Part shown: in pieces, positions 36,353 through 45,708 of the stretch
Layout: each line of letters opens with the position of its first letter
Numbering within the stretch: the first letter of the stretch is position 1
Source of the DNA: CAZKAP01 sp964552195
GTDB taxonomy: Bacteria > Bacteroidota > Bacteroidia > Flavobacteriales > Flavobacteriaceae
Assembly (NCBI GenBank): GCA_964552195.1
Contig: CAZKFM010000013.1
Coordinates: 7,789-71,788 of the forward strand
DNA length: 64,000 nt
Reading direction: 5' to 3'
Position numbers and translations under genes: made by a program
Notes under the pieces: model-generated
What the model saw: only the letters and a program-made list of their open reading frames with translations
The model's database searches: none
Told to the model about the DNA's origin: nothing

Positions 36353-37375
36353 ATGAAAATTCTCGTAACCGGCGGCCTCGGATTCATAGGCTCCCATACT
36401 GTGGTGGAACTCCAGAACGAAGGCTTCGAAGTCGTCGTGGTGGATAACCTGTCAAATTCAACGGAAGAAGTCCTCGAGGGGATAGAGGCCATCACCGGAA
36501 AACAACCCATTTTTGAGGAGATCGATCTCAGGGAAAAAGATTCGGTAACCGATTTTTTCAATCGGCATAAGGACATAGAGGGCGTTATTCATTTTGCGGC
36601 CTCCAAGGCAGTGGGGGAGAGCGTAGAGGACCCCTTGCTGTATTACGAGAACAACCTGGGGGTACTGGTGTACCTGTTGCAGGAACTTACTGCCCGTGAA
36701 ACCGCCAAGCTCATCTTCAGTTCGTCCTGCACGGTCTACGGTCAGGCCGATAAAATGCCCATTACGGAGGATGCCCCCGTTAAGCCTGCAGAGTCTCCTT
36801 ATGGAAACACCAAGCAGGTGGGTGAGGAAATCATAGTCGATACCTGCAAGGTAAACCCCCAGCTTTCGGCCATTGCCCTGAGGTATTTTAATCCGATAGG
36901 GGCGCATCCCACGGCGCATATCGGAGAGCTTCCCATAGGTGTACCGCAGAACCTCGTGCCGTACATCACGCAGACCGGTGTGGGTATCAGGGAGCAACTC
37001 TCTGTTTTCGGTGACGACTACCCTACCCCTGACGGAACCGCTATACGCGACTACATACACGTGGTCGATGTGGCGCGGGCCCACGTGGTTGCTGTTCAGC
37101 GACTACTGGTTGGTCTTAACGAAGAGAATTTTGAGGTCTTTAATCTGGGTACAGGAAAAGGCAGTTCCGTACTCGAGGTGATTCAGAGCTTCGAACGCGT
37201 CACGGGCGAAAAACTCAACTACCGCATTGCGCCCAGGAGGCCCGGAGACGTGGTCCAAGCCTACGCGGACACCACCAGAGCCAATGAAATCCTGGGATGG
37301 AAAGCGAAGTCTACTCTGGACGATGCGATGAAGTCGGCCTGGGAATGGGAACGAAAGATCCGGGCCAAGGTATAA
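36353..37375 (+). CDS. galE: UDP-glucose 4-epimerase
   Basis: This 340-residue protein interconverts UDP-glucose and UDP-galactose. It has the NAD-binding GGLGFIG motif near the N-terminus, VVDNLSNS for the adenosine ribose, SSSCTVYG and the catalytic YGNTK, and PDGTAIRDYIHVVD, a GalE signature. The sequence is full length. It starts 3 bases after the aminotransferase stop, so it is cotranscribed with it and likely supplies galactose units for surface glycans. Confidence 0.95.
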   Translation: MKILVTGGLGFIGSHTVVELQNEGFEVVVVDNLSNSTEEVLEGIEAITGKQPIFEEIDLREKDSVTDFFNRHKDIEGVIHFAASKAVGESVEDPLLYYENNLGVLVYLLQELTARETAKLIFSSSCTVYGQADKMPITEDAPVKPAESPYGNTKQVGEEIIVDTCKVNPQLSAIALRYFNPIGAHPTAHIGELPIGVPQNLVPYITQTGVGIREQLSVFGDDYPTPDGTAIRDYIHVVDVARAHVVAVQRLLVGLNEENFEVFNLGTGKGSSVLEVIQSFERVTGEKLNYRIAPRRPGDVVQAYADTTRANEILGWKAKSTLDDAMKSAWEWERKIRAKV

Positions 37376-37529
37376 ACCCGGCCCAAGATCCAAGCCAGGG
37401 AGCCTCATTCTTCATCAGAATGGCGAGCTAATCTACGATGATTCAAACCTTAGAGCAGCTGACTTACGTCTCCCCAATCTGCTCGAATACAACCGTGATC
37501 TCTTACGGGCTTCTCACCCGATTATGTTG

Positions 37530-37537
37530 TATTTTTG
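37530..37537 (+). promoter_or_regulatory. -7 promoter box TATTTTTG for sucA
   Basis: An exact TAnnTTTG match lies 24 bases upstream of the ATG at 37562. It overlaps the alternative upstream start at 37535, which therefore would not be transcribed; this supports the shorter protein. Confidence 0.5.
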
Positions 37538-37561
37538 GGGACGGTTTTTGAACCCATCCGT

Positions 37562-40369
37562 ATGGACAAGTATTCCTTCTTAAACGCTGCGCATACCCGT
37601 TTTTTTGCGGAGCTGTATGAGACCTATCTCAAAGATCCCGATTCACTTGAGCCCAGTTGGAGGGCTTTTTTTCAAGGATTTGACTTCGGTATGGAGAGCG
37701 CCCTGGACGACCTGGGCATACAGGCGTCGGAAGAAGGGGGTACTCTTTTGGTTAATGGCAAAGAACTGGAAGCCCCGGAGACCCTGGAGAAAGAGTTTCG
37801 GGTAGTCGATCTCATCAACGGCTATCGTTCTCGGGGGCATCTGTTTACCAAGACCAATCCGGTCCGCAATCGCAGGACGTATTCACCCACTCTGGATATC
37901 GAAAATTTCGGACTCAGCGAGGAGGATCTGGACACGGTGTTTATTGCCGGAAATATACTGGGAATAAAGCCTAAGCCTCTGCGGGAGATTATCGGACACC
38001 TGGAGCGAATTTATTGCAGTTCCATAGGGGTGGAATATATGTACATCCGTACACCGGAGCGCATACAGTGGATGCAGAACTGGCTCAATACCAATGACAA
38101 TCATCCCGAATTCACCCCGGATCAAAAGCGTTATATACTCAAGAAGCTCAATCAGGCCGTATCCTTTGAGACCTTTTTGCATACCAAATATGTCGGACAG
38201 AAACGCTTTTCTCTAGAGGGAGGGGAGACGCTGATTCCTGCCCTGGATGTGATCATAGAAAGGGCTGCTGACAAAGGGGTCAAGCAGTTTGTGATGGGTA
38301 TGGCACACAGAGGCCGTTTGAATGTGCTGACCAACATATTCGGAAAGTCGCCCAAGGACATATTCAGTGAATTCGACGGCAAGGATTACGAGGAGGCTAT
38401 CTTCGACGGAGACGTTAAGTACCATTTGGGCTGGACGAGTATACGAGAAACGGATAACGGGAACCTGGTGAATATGAACATTGCGCCGAACCCTTCCCAC
38501 CTGGAGGCTGTCAATGCTGTGGTGGAGGGAATTACCCGTTCCAAACAGGATCACTCCCATCCAGGCGATGAGCAGGAAGTCCTGCCTATACTGGTGCACG
38601 GTGACGCGGCCTTTGCTGCCCAGGGAGTAGTGTACGAAGTGATACAAATGGCCAAGCTTGATGGTTATGCTACTCAAGGAACCATACATATAGTGGTCAA
38701 TAACCAGATCGGATTCACTACGAATTACCTGGATGGCCGCTCCTCCACCTACTGTACTGACGTGGCCAAGGTTACCCTTTCTCCCGTCCTTCACGTCAAT
38801 GCCGATGATGCTGAGGCCGTCGTTCATGCTGCCATATTCGCCCTGGAATACCGGATGCGGTATAAGCGGGATGTATTCCTCGACCTGCTCGGGTACCGGA
38901 AGTATGGACATAATGAAGGAGATGAGCCCAAGTTTACCCAGCCGCTCCTGTATAAGGCCATTGCCAAACACCCCAATCCCAGGGATATCTATGCGCGTAA
39001 GCTCGAGGAGCTGGGAATCATCGATCAGGATCATGTGCGAAAGCTGGAAGATGAATACAAGAAATCTCTGGAGGAAGACCTGCTCGATTCGCGAAAAGTC
39101 GAGAAGACCCGCATCACTCCATTCATGAATGACGAATGGGAGGGCTTCGAGCGAGTCGACCAGGACGTAATGCTTCAGAAGGTAGATACTACGTACCCGA
39201 AATCAAAGCTGGACGAACTGGCGGAATGCATCACCCGGCTGCCGGAGGGAAAGAAATTCATGCGTAAGATTGAGCGTCTGATCGATTCGAGGAGGGATAT
39301 GTATTTCGAAAAGGACAGGCTGGACTGGGCTATGGGTGAATTGCTCGCCTACGCCACTCTCCTGGAGGAGGGTTACCACGTTCGCATAGCCGGACAGGAC
39401 GTCGAACGCGGGACTTTCTCGCATCGTCATGCCGTAATCAAGACGGAGATGGCCGAAGAGGAAATCGTCCTGCACAACATGCTCAGGGATCATCAGAACG
39501 GAAAGTTTCAGATATACAACTCCCTGCTTTCGGAATATGCTGCCATGGGCTTCGATTACGGTTATGCCCTGGCCAGTCCCGAAACACTGACCATCTGGGA
39601 GGCCCAGTTCGGTGACTTCAGCAATGGAGCTCAAATCGTAATCGACCAGTATCTGTCGGCCGCGGAGGACAAATGGAAACTCCAAAACGGTCTGGTGCTC
39701 TTCCTGCCGCACGGTTATGAGGGGCAGGGTGCGGAGCACAGTTCCGGGCGCATGGAGCGTTACTTGCAGTTGTGCGCCAGGGACAATATGTTTGTCGCCA
39801 ACGTGACCACACCGGCCAACTTATTCCACATGTTGCGTCGTCAGATGAAGGTGAACTACCGAAAGCCTCTGGTGGTGTTTACCCCCAAGAGTCTGTTGCG
39901 TCACCCCAGGGTCGTAAGTACCCGGGCCGAATTGACCGATGGTGGATTTCAGCCGCTGATCGATGACGAACAGGTAAAGCCCTCTCAGGTGAGTTCCCTG
40001 GTGTTCTGTTCGGGTAAATTCTATTACGATCTGCTCGAGCGCAGAGAAGAACTCGATCGCAAGGATGTGGCTCTGGTGAGGCTGGAACAGCTTTTTCCCC
40101 TTCCCAAAGAGGCCATGCTCGGGCTTATACAGAAGTACAATGCCAAGGAAGTGGTATGGGCCCAGGAAGAACCCCGTAATATGGGTGCCTGGAGCCATCT
40201 GCTACTGCAAATGGAGCAGGCCAGGAATTGGAGGGTAGCTTCTCAGCGCTATTTCGGATCACCCGCTGCGGGCAGTGCCGTTCGCTCGCAGAGGCGGCAC
40301 GAAGAAGTGATTCAATATGTATTCGATAAAACCAAGGATAATATGCGACACGATGTCGCCGGACTTTAA
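37562..40369 (+). CDS. sucA: 2-oxoglutarate dehydrogenase E1 component
   Basis: This 935-residue thiamine-diphosphate enzyme of the TCA cycle decarboxylates 2-oxoglutarate and passes the succinyl group to the lipoyl arm of E2. Signatures include the N-terminal FLNAAHTRFF, VMGMAHRGRLNVL, the ThDP motif starting HGDAAFAAQG and VVNNQIGFTT, and the C-terminal VWAQEEPRNMGAW. I chose 37562 (MDKYSFLNA) over an in-frame ATG at 37535, because the family begins there and a promoter -7 box lies on the earlier start. The sucB gene follows 13 bases downstream. No E3 (lpd) gene is in the window. Confidence 0.96.
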   Translation: MDKYSFLNAAHTRFFAELYETYLKDPDSLEPSWRAFFQGFDFGMESALDDLGIQASEEGGTLLVNGKELEAPETLEKEFRVVDLINGYRSRGHLFTKTNPVRNRRTYSPTLDIENFGLSEEDLDTVFIAGNILGIKPKPLREIIGHLERIYCSSIGVEYMYIRTPERIQWMQNWLNTNDNHPEFTPDQKRYILKKLNQAVSFETFLHTKYVGQKRFSLEGGETLIPALDVIIERAADKGVKQFVMGMAHRGRLNVLTNIFGKSPKDIFSEFDGKDYEEAIFDGDVKYHLGWTSIRETDNGNLVNMNIAPNPSHLEAVNAVVEGITRSKQDHSHPGDEQEVLPILVHGDAAFAAQGVVYEVIQMAKLDGYATQGTIHIVVNNQIGFTTNYLDGRSSTYCTDVAKVTLSPVLHVNADDAEAVVHAAIFALEYRMRYKRDVFLDLLGYRKYGHNEGDEPKFTQPLLYKAIAKHPNPRDIYARKLEELGIIDQDHVRKLEDEYKKSLEEDLLDSRKVEKTRITPFMNDEWEGFERVDQDVMLQKVDTTYPKSKLDELAECITRLPEGKKFMRKIERLIDSRRDMYFEKDRLDWAMGELLAYATLLEEGYHVRIAGQDVERGTFSHRHAVIKTEMAEEEIVLHNMLRDHQNGKFQIYNSLLSEYAAMGFDYGYALASPETLTIWEAQFGDFSNGAQIVIDQYLSAAEDKWKLQNGLVLFLPHGYEGQGAEHSSGRMERYLQLCARDNMFVANVTTPANLFHMLRRQMKVNYRKPLVVFTPKSLLRHPRVVSTRAELTDGGFQPLIDDEQVKPSQVSSLVFCSGKFYYDLLERREELDRKDVALVRLEQLFPLPKEAMLGLIQKYNAKEVVWAQEEPRNMGAWSHLLLQMEQARNWRVASQRYFGSPAAGSAVRSQRRHEEVIQYVFDKTKDNMRHDVAGL

Positions 40370-40382
40370 TTAATAGCTTTCT

Positions 40383-41615
40383 ATGATACTCGAAATGAAA
40401 GTTCCTTCACCGGGAGAATCCATCAGTGAGGTAGAAATCGCCCAATGGCTGGTGGAAGACGGGGACTATGTGGAAAAGGACCAGGCCATCGCGGAGGTCG
40501 ACTCCGATAAGGCAACCCTGGAACTTCCTGCGGAGGCCGGCGGTATTATTACCCTGAAGGCCGAAGAGGGGGACGCGGTGCAGGTAGGACAGGTCGTCTG
40601 CCTGATCGATACCTCGGCCGAACGTCCGGAAGGCAGTGCCGTCCAGGATCAGACCCCATCCGATACCGGGGAGTCCAAACCAGTTGCCAGCGCCGAGGAT
40701 TCGGTTGGAGATGCACCCGAAGAAAAGACCTATGCTACCGGTACGGCTTCACCGGCAGCGAGAAAGATACTCGAGGAAAAGGGAATCGATCCATCAGAGA
40801 TCAAGGGAACGGGTCGAGATGGACGCATTACCAGGGAGGATGCCGTGCAGGCCGTTCCGTCCATGGGAACGCCTCCTCCGGGAGCCGAACGGGGTGTTAA
40901 GCGAACCAAACTGTCCATGTTGCGCAGGAAGGTGGCTGAACGACTGGTAAGTGCAAAGAACGAAACGGCCATGCTCACGACCTTCAATGAGGCCGATATG
41001 AGCGAGGTGTTCCGACTCCGGAGTGAGTATAAGGAGGTATTCAAGGAGAAACACGGGGTTAGCCTGGGCTTCATGTCGTTCTTTACCAAGGCCGTTATCC
41101 GGGCATTGGAGCTCTATCCGGCGGTCAATTCCATGATCGACGGCAAGGAAATGGTGACCTATGATTTCTGCGACATCAGCATAGCTGTATCGGGTCCTAA
41201 GGGTCTTATGGTTCCGGTAATTCGTAGCGCGGAAAAACTGACCTTCCGAGGAGTGGAGGCGGAAGTCAAGCGCCTGGCCATAAGGGCCCGGGACGGACAG
41301 ATCACGGTGGATGAAATGACGGGCGGGACCTTTACCATCTCCAATGGCGGGGTATTCGGTTCCATGCTTTCGACCCCGATCATAAATCCGCCGCAGAGCG
41401 GCATATTGGGTATGCACAATATAGTAGATCGGCCAATCGTGAAGAATGGGGAGATCGCTATTGCCCCCGTCATGTATATTGCCCTGTCCTACGATCACCG
41501 CATTATTGATGGTAAGGAGTCGGTGGGCTTCCTGGTCGCTGTAAAAGAGGCCATCGAAAACCCGGTAGAGCACCTGATGCCTGAGGGAGTGGAGGAAGCA
41601 CTGGAACTCAAATAA
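40383..41615 (+). CDS. sucB: Dihydrolipoyllysine succinyltransferase (2-oxoglutarate dehydrogenase E2)
   Basis: This 410-residue E2 protein has a single lipoyl domain (lipoylated Lys43 in DSDKATL), a proline/serine/glutamate-rich linker at about 80-115, an E3-binding domain at about 119-155 (SPAARKILEE, GTGRDGRIT), and a catalytic acyltransferase domain with His372 and Asp376 in YDHRIIDG. It forms the core of the complex with the E1 encoded just upstream. The length and domain order are typical. Confidence 0.95.
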   Translation: MILEMKVPSPGESISEVEIAQWLVEDGDYVEKDQAIAEVDSDKATLELPAEAGGIITLKAEEGDAVQVGQVVCLIDTSAERPEGSAVQDQTPSDTGESKPVASAEDSVGDAPEEKTYATGTASPAARKILEEKGIDPSEIKGTGRDGRITREDAVQAVPSMGTPPPGAERGVKRTKLSMLRRKVAERLVSAKNETAMLTTFNEADMSEVFRLRSEYKEVFKEKHGVSLGFMSFFTKAVIRALELYPAVNSMIDGKEMVTYDFCDISIAVSGPKGLMVPVIRSAEKLTFRGVEAEVKRLAIRARDGQITVDEMTGGTFTISNGGVFGSMLSTPIINPPQSGILGMHNIVDRPIVKNGEIAIAPVMYIALSYDHRIIDGKESVGFLVAVKEAIENPVEHLMPEGVEEALELK

Positions 41616-41687
41616 GGCGACAATCATCGGAGTGCACCCTTTGTGAACAAGAAAAGCGGGTGCATTGCGGTCGGGTGATAAAGGCGG

Positions 41688-42455
41688 GTGAAGATCATAG
41701 ATACACATATACACTGGTACTCGGAAGGATTCGATGAGGATAGGGAAGAGGCCATAGAAAGGGCCATCAACGCCGGGGTAGATCAATTTCTGCTGCCTGC
41801 CATTGATTCGGAATACGAGGCCGGCATGCTTGAACTGGCCAGGAAGTATCCTGGAAAGATGCACCTGATGGGAGGACTGCATCCAACCCATGTCAGGGAG
41901 AATTTTCAGGAGGAACTCGATTGGGTCAAGAAGTTCCTGGAGACCCAGCCGTGCAAGGCCGTTGGCGAAATAGGAATGGACCTATACTGGGATAAGACCT
42001 ACCTGGAAGAGCAGAAGGTCGCGTTTCGCACGCAGATTCAGTGGTCCATTTACCGTAACCTGCCCATAGTTATTCATTGCAGAGAAGCGTTTGATCCCAT
42101 ATTCGAAATACTCGAGGAGTTCAGGGATACAATAGTGCGCGGGGTATTCCATTGTTTTACGGGTGATCGGGATCAGGCCGAACGGGCACTGGATCTCGGT
42201 TTTCACCTCGGAATAGGCGGAGTGGTCACCTTCAAGAAAAGTACTCTTAAAGAATTCCTGGCCGAACTCCCGCTTGATCGCATTTTGCTGGAGACGGATG
42301 CGCCTTATCTGGCCCCCGTGCCCTATCGGGGTAAACGGAACGAGGGGAGCTATATCCGATACGTACTCCAATGCGTCGCAGACATTTACGGGGAAAGTGA
42401 AGAAGCCATAGCCGAGACGACCCGCCAAAATAGCGTAAAACTCTTTAATCTGTGA
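41688..42455 (+). CDS. TatD family metal-dependent hydrolase
   Basis: This 255-residue protein has the TIM-barrel metal ligands of the TatD family: HIH at the N-terminus, GEIGMDLYWDK, IHCREAF, HCFTGD and ETDAPYLAP. These enzymes have DNase activity and are implicated in nucleic-acid quality control; the exact role here is unknown. The start codon is GTG. It is followed by the asparaginase gene with a start within two bases of its stop. Confidence 0.9.
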   Translation: MKIIDTHIHWYSEGFDEDREEAIERAINAGVDQFLLPAIDSEYEAGMLELARKYPGKMHLMGGLHPTHVRENFQEELDWVKKFLETQPCKAVGEIGMDLYWDKTYLEEQKVAFRTQIQWSIYRNLPIVIHCREAFDPIFEILEEFRDTIVRGVFHCFTGDRDQAERALDLGFHLGIGGVVTFKKSTLKEFLAELPLDRILLETDAPYLAPVPYRGKRNEGSYIRYVLQCVADIYGESEEAIAETTRQNSVKLFNL

Positions 42456-42457
42456 TC

Positions 42458-43495
42458 ATGGAGGGCCGGAGCAGAATATTGCTGGTTTACACCGGAGGAA
42501 CCATCGGCATGGTCAAGGATTACGAAGATGGTGCCCTGAGGCCCTACGATTTCGATGAAATGTTAGGGCATATACCCGAAATCAGGCAACTGGATTGTGA
42601 GCTGAAAGGCGTTTCCGTTGTGGATCCGGTAGATTCATCGGAGATGAACCCGGAACGCTGGGAAGAAATAGCCGATCTGATCGTGGAGCACGAATCCGAA
42701 ACCGACGGGTTTGTGGTACTTCACGGTACCGATACCATGAGCTATACGGCTTCGGCCCTGAGCTTTATGTTGGAAAACCTGGTTAAACCTGTCATTTTTA
42801 CCGGCTCTCAGCTTCCCATAGGCGACCTCAGGACAGACGCCAAGCAAAATCTGATCACCTCAATTCAACTGGCCTCCCTGAGAAAAAATGGAGTTCCCGT
42901 GGTGCAGGAGGTGGGGCTCTATTTCGAATACGCCCTGTTCCGGGCGAATCGGAGTACGAAGATTAGTGCCGAATTTTTCGAAGCCTTCGAATCTCCGAAT
43001 TACCCTCACCTGATTGAGGCTGGAGTTCACATGCATATACGCGAGGAATACCTGTACAGAATCCCGGCTCCGGGCCTGCCGCTGCACAAGGCTGATTTTC
43101 GTTACGGCACTGTTGTCGTACTGAGGTTGTATCCGGGAATCAGCGAGGCTTTTCTCAGGGCAGCGTTTTTCACGGATAATGTAGAGGCGGTGATTCTGGA
43201 AACTTTTGGTTCGGGTAACGCACCCAGCAGCGAATGGTTTCTGTCTGTTCTCCGGGATGCCAGAGAAAAAGGCATATACGTTATCAATGTAACCCAATGT
43301 ATAAGAGGCTCCGTCGTCATGGAGAAATACCGAACAGGAAGGAATCTATTTGGGCTCGGGGTTATAGACGGGAGGGACAGCACCACGGAATCCGCACTCT
43401 GCAAGACCATGTATCTCTTGGGCAAGGACCTGAGGCCTGCAGAATTCAAAAGGGCCTTCGAAACCTCCCTTCGCGGTGAAATCAGTGAATTATAG
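42458..43495 (+). CDS. ansA: Type I (cytoplasmic) L-asparaginase
   Basis: This 345-residue asparaginase deaminates L-asparagine to aspartate and ammonia. It has the N-terminal threonine motif YTGGTIGM, the second threonine motif LHGTDTMSYTA and a downstream TGSQLPIGDLRTDAK segment. It has no signal peptide, as is typical of type I. I chose the ATG at 42458 (MEGRSRIL); a GTG at 42452, overlapping the TatD stop, is an alternative. It is likely cotranscribed with the TatD-family gene. Confidence 0.93.
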   Translation: MEGRSRILLVYTGGTIGMVKDYEDGALRPYDFDEMLGHIPEIRQLDCELKGVSVVDPVDSSEMNPERWEEIADLIVEHESETDGFVVLHGTDTMSYTASALSFMLENLVKPVIFTGSQLPIGDLRTDAKQNLITSIQLASLRKNGVPVVQEVGLYFEYALFRANRSTKISAEFFEAFESPNYPHLIEAGVHMHIREEYLYRIPAPGLPLHKADFRYGTVVVLRLYPGISEAFLRAAFFTDNVEAVILETFGSGNAPSSEWFLSVLRDAREKGIYVINVTQCIRGSVVMEKYRTGRNLFGLGVIDGRDSTTESALCKTMYLLGKDLRPAEFKRAFETSLRGEISEL

Positions 43496-43714
43496 CGATA
43501 GATTTTTTCCGATATCGTCATTTTTTCGTTTATTTCGGCTCTGGTTTTTGGAAGGAAATCTGCGCAATTTCATTTCCATCCGGAACTGCGGTTATTGCTC
43601 TTATCCGAATGGGTTGTCAGGAAGGGGGGTATTCAATAAAGACTTGGATTCCCCTGTGTTTTGTTTGCAAATTCTTCCTGATTGTTGATGGGGAATGCGT
43701 AATTTAGATAATAT
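43496..43714. other. Gap between ansA and tRNA-Ser
   Basis: I see no open frame of clear coding character here. A short TTTTTT run and an incomplete inverted repeat occur just after the ansA stop but do not form a convincing terminator. The promoter of the tRNA must lie here; a near-consensus TAATTTAG is at about 43701-43708. Confidence 0.35.
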
Positions 43715-43802
43715 AGAGAGGTGGCCGAGTGGTCGAAGGCGCACGCCTGGAAAGTGTGTATACACCAAAAGTGTATCGAGGGTTCGAATCCCTTCCTCTC
43801 TG
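43715..43802 (+). tRNA. tRNA-Ser (anticodon GGA)
   Basis: This 88-base tRNA has an acceptor stem AGAGAGG/CCTCTCT, a D arm, an anticodon stem CACGC/GTGTG around loop CTGGAAA (anticodon GGA), a long variable arm as in serine tRNAs (a GTATACAC/GTGTAT hairpin around an AAAA loop) and a T loop TTCGAAT. The discriminator base is G and no CCA is encoded. It reads UCC and UCU codons. Confidence 0.94.
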
Positions 43803-43837
43803 CTAGTAGCGCGCCGTTCGCGGTTTATAATTTTTTA

Positions 43838-43845
43838 TATCTTTA
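43838..43845 (+). promoter_or_regulatory. Possible -7 box TATCTTTA before the ExbB operon
   Basis: This is a one-mismatch match to TAnnTTTG, 35 bases before the exbB start, in an AT-rich stretch after the tRNA. It is the best candidate for the promoter of the ExbB/ExbD operon. Confidence 0.3.
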
Positions 43846-43880
43846 ACTCGTTAACTAACTAAAATTTAAGTTTAATTCAG

Positions 43881-44612
43881 ATGAGAAAAATATTGTTTGG
43901 TCTGGCTACTGCCGGAGTGTATTTCGTAGGTACGGCTAGTGCCTCTGCAGCCCCCTTCCAGGAAGCGGCCGGCGAAGCTAAGAAGAGTTTTACTCAGGTT
44001 CTTAAGGAGCAGTTTATCGCTGGAGGCCCTGAATTCATGGGTATTGTATTGCTCTGTCTGATTCTGGGCCTGGCAGTGGCGATCGAAAGAATCATCTACC
44101 TGAACTTGTCTTCCACCAATACCAATAAACTTAAGGCTGCCGTAGAGGAGGCTTTGAGCTCCGGAGGAGTTGAAGCTGCTAAGGAGGTTTGCCGAAACAC
44201 TAAAGGCCCCGTTGCTTCCATTTTCTATCAAGGTCTGGATCGCGCCTCAGAAGGTGTTGATTCTGCCGAGAAGGCCGTAGTCGCTTACGGAGGGGTACAA
44301 ATGGGACAGTTGGAAAAGAATGTATCCTGGCTTTCTCTCTTTATTGCCATTGCTCCCATGCTTGGATTCATGGGTACGGTAATTGGTATGATCCAGGCCT
44401 TCCAGAAGATTGCTGCCGTGGGTAACCTGAGTGCCTCTCTGATTGCCGGGGATATACAGGTGGCCCTGTTGACTACGGTATTCGGTCTGATTACAGCGAT
44501 CATCCTTCAAATTTTCTATAACTACATCATTGCTAAGATCGACAGCATCGTAAACGACATGGAAGACTCTTCCATCGCCCTTATCGATATGCTGGCCGCT
44601 TACAAGAAATAA
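43881..44612 (+). CDS. exbB: ExbB/TolQ/MotA family proton channel protein
   Basis: This 243-residue protein has an N-terminal hydrophobic signal or first helix, then three membrane helices, with the conserved MotA/TolQ core ISLFIAIAPMLGFMGTVIGMI-like segment at about 148-180 and a final helix around AIILQIFYNYII. Such proteins form the proton-conducting stator with ExbD and energise TonB-dependent outer-membrane transport or related machines. It starts an operon with a small membrane protein and two ExbD-type genes. Confidence 0.9.
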   Translation: MRKILFGLATAGVYFVGTASASAAPFQEAAGEAKKSFTQVLKEQFIAGGPEFMGIVLLCLILGLAVAIERIIYLNLSSTNTNKLKAAVEEALSSGGVEAAKEVCRNTKGPVASIFYQGLDRASEGVDSAEKAVVAYGGVQMGQLEKNVSWLSLFIAIAPMLGFMGTVIGMIQAFQKIAAVGNLSASLIAGDIQVALLTTVFGLITAIILQIFYNYIIAKIDSIVNDMEDSSIALIDMLAAYKK

Positions 44613-44627
44613 TAAAGACAGCCCAAT

Positions 44628-45068
44628 ATGTATAGGATAATTAAAATAGCTCTGATCTTAGTGGGTGTACTGTCCTTCATTTTATGGACCCAGTTGCCCA
44701 GTGGAGACGATCCTGCGGCTGTCGAGAGCGGTTCCCTGACCCTAATGTTCACCCTGATGTACATCCTTCTGGCCGTTGCCGCGGTCATGGCGGTACTCTT
44801 TGGTGTTCGCAAGCTTATCAGTACTCCCGGAGGACTAAAGCGTGCAGTGATTAGTGTAGGAACGCTCGCGGTAATTGCCGTTATAGGATACGCCCTTGCG
44901 GGCGAAGAAGCTGCAGTGGTTGAGGCAGTCGGACAGCGTAACATTACGGTTACCGAAGGCACGGTAAAGAATATCGGCATGCTGCTGAACGTATTTTTCG
45001 GCATGCTGTTCCTGGCCATAGCTTCCATGACTGTTCTGCCTGCACTGCTGAAACTAACCAGAAGATAA
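44628..45068 (+). CDS. Small membrane protein between exbB and exbD
   Basis: This 146-residue protein has about four hydrophobic segments: an N-terminal helix (about 5-17), 33-54 (LTLMFTLMYILLAVAAVMAV), about 72-88 and a C-terminal one (about 114-140). I recognise no named domain. It lies 15 bases after exbB and 10 before the first exbD, so it is cotranscribed and may be part of the motor complex. Genes of this sort in this position are often annotated only as hypothetical. Confidence 0.75.
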   Translation: MYRIIKIALILVGVLSFILWTQLPSGDDPAAVESGSLTLMFTLMYILLAVAAVMAVLFGVRKLISTPGGLKRAVISVGTLAVIAVIGYALAGEEAAVVEAVGQRNITVTEGTVKNIGMLLNVFFGMLFLAIASMTVLPALLKLTRR

Positions 45069-45078
45069 AGACAGTATC

Positions 45079-45705
45079 ATGCCAAGAAGAAAAGGTGCAC
45101 CGGAAGTGAATGCGGGTTCGATGGCGGATATTGCCTTCCTACTCCTCATTTTCTTCCTGGTAACAACAACGATAGAAACCGATTCGGGACTGGATCGGAT
45201 GTTACCACCAATAGAGCCGCCCGAAAACCAACAGGATGTTGTGATCAAGCAGAAGAACATCTTTACGGTGAGTCTGAATAAGCGCGGGCAGTTGCTGGTC
45301 GAGGAAAACCTGATGGACATAGCCGATCTGAGAGAGGCGGCTATAGCATTCCTGGACAACGGGGGGGCTCCGTCCGGGACTTCCGAATACTGCTCGTATT
45401 GCAAGGGAAGCCGAGATCCGAATTCTTCGGATAATCCCGAAAAGGCGATTATTTCCCTGAAGAACGACAGGGAAACCAAATACTCTATTTACGTAACGGT
45501 ACAAAATGAGCTCGTGGCCGCGTATAACCACCTCAGAAACCGGGAGGCGCAGCGTCTCTACGGAAGGGATTTCACGGAGATGGACGAGTTGTACTCGAAT
45601 CCCGAGACGCCCAAGGTAGTGCGGGACGACCTCAAGGATAAAGTGAAGCGGATACAGGACTTGTTCCCGCAGAAGCTTTCGGAAGCAGAAACCAAATCGA
45701 ATTAA
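45079..45705 (+). CDS. exbD: ExbD/TolR family protein (long form)
   Basis: This 208-residue protein has a short basic N-terminus and a single membrane helix (about 17-36) beginning with the channel aspartate in SMADIAFLLLIFFLV. A periplasmic domain follows, longer than the usual ExbD of about 140 residues. The extra part contains a small cysteine pair (CSYC) and a C-terminal charged helix. It works with ExbB. The second, shorter exbD follows 3 bases after. Confidence 0.88.
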   Translation: MPRRKGAPEVNAGSMADIAFLLLIFFLVTTTIETDSGLDRMLPPIEPPENQQDVVIKQKNIFTVSLNKRGQLLVEENLMDIADLREAAIAFLDNGGAPSGTSEYCSYCKGSRDPNSSDNPEKAIISLKNDRETKYSIYVTVQNELVAAYNHLRNREAQRLYGRDFTEMDELYSNPETPKVVRDDLKDKVKRIQDLFPQKLSEAETKSN

Positions 45706-45708
45706 ATC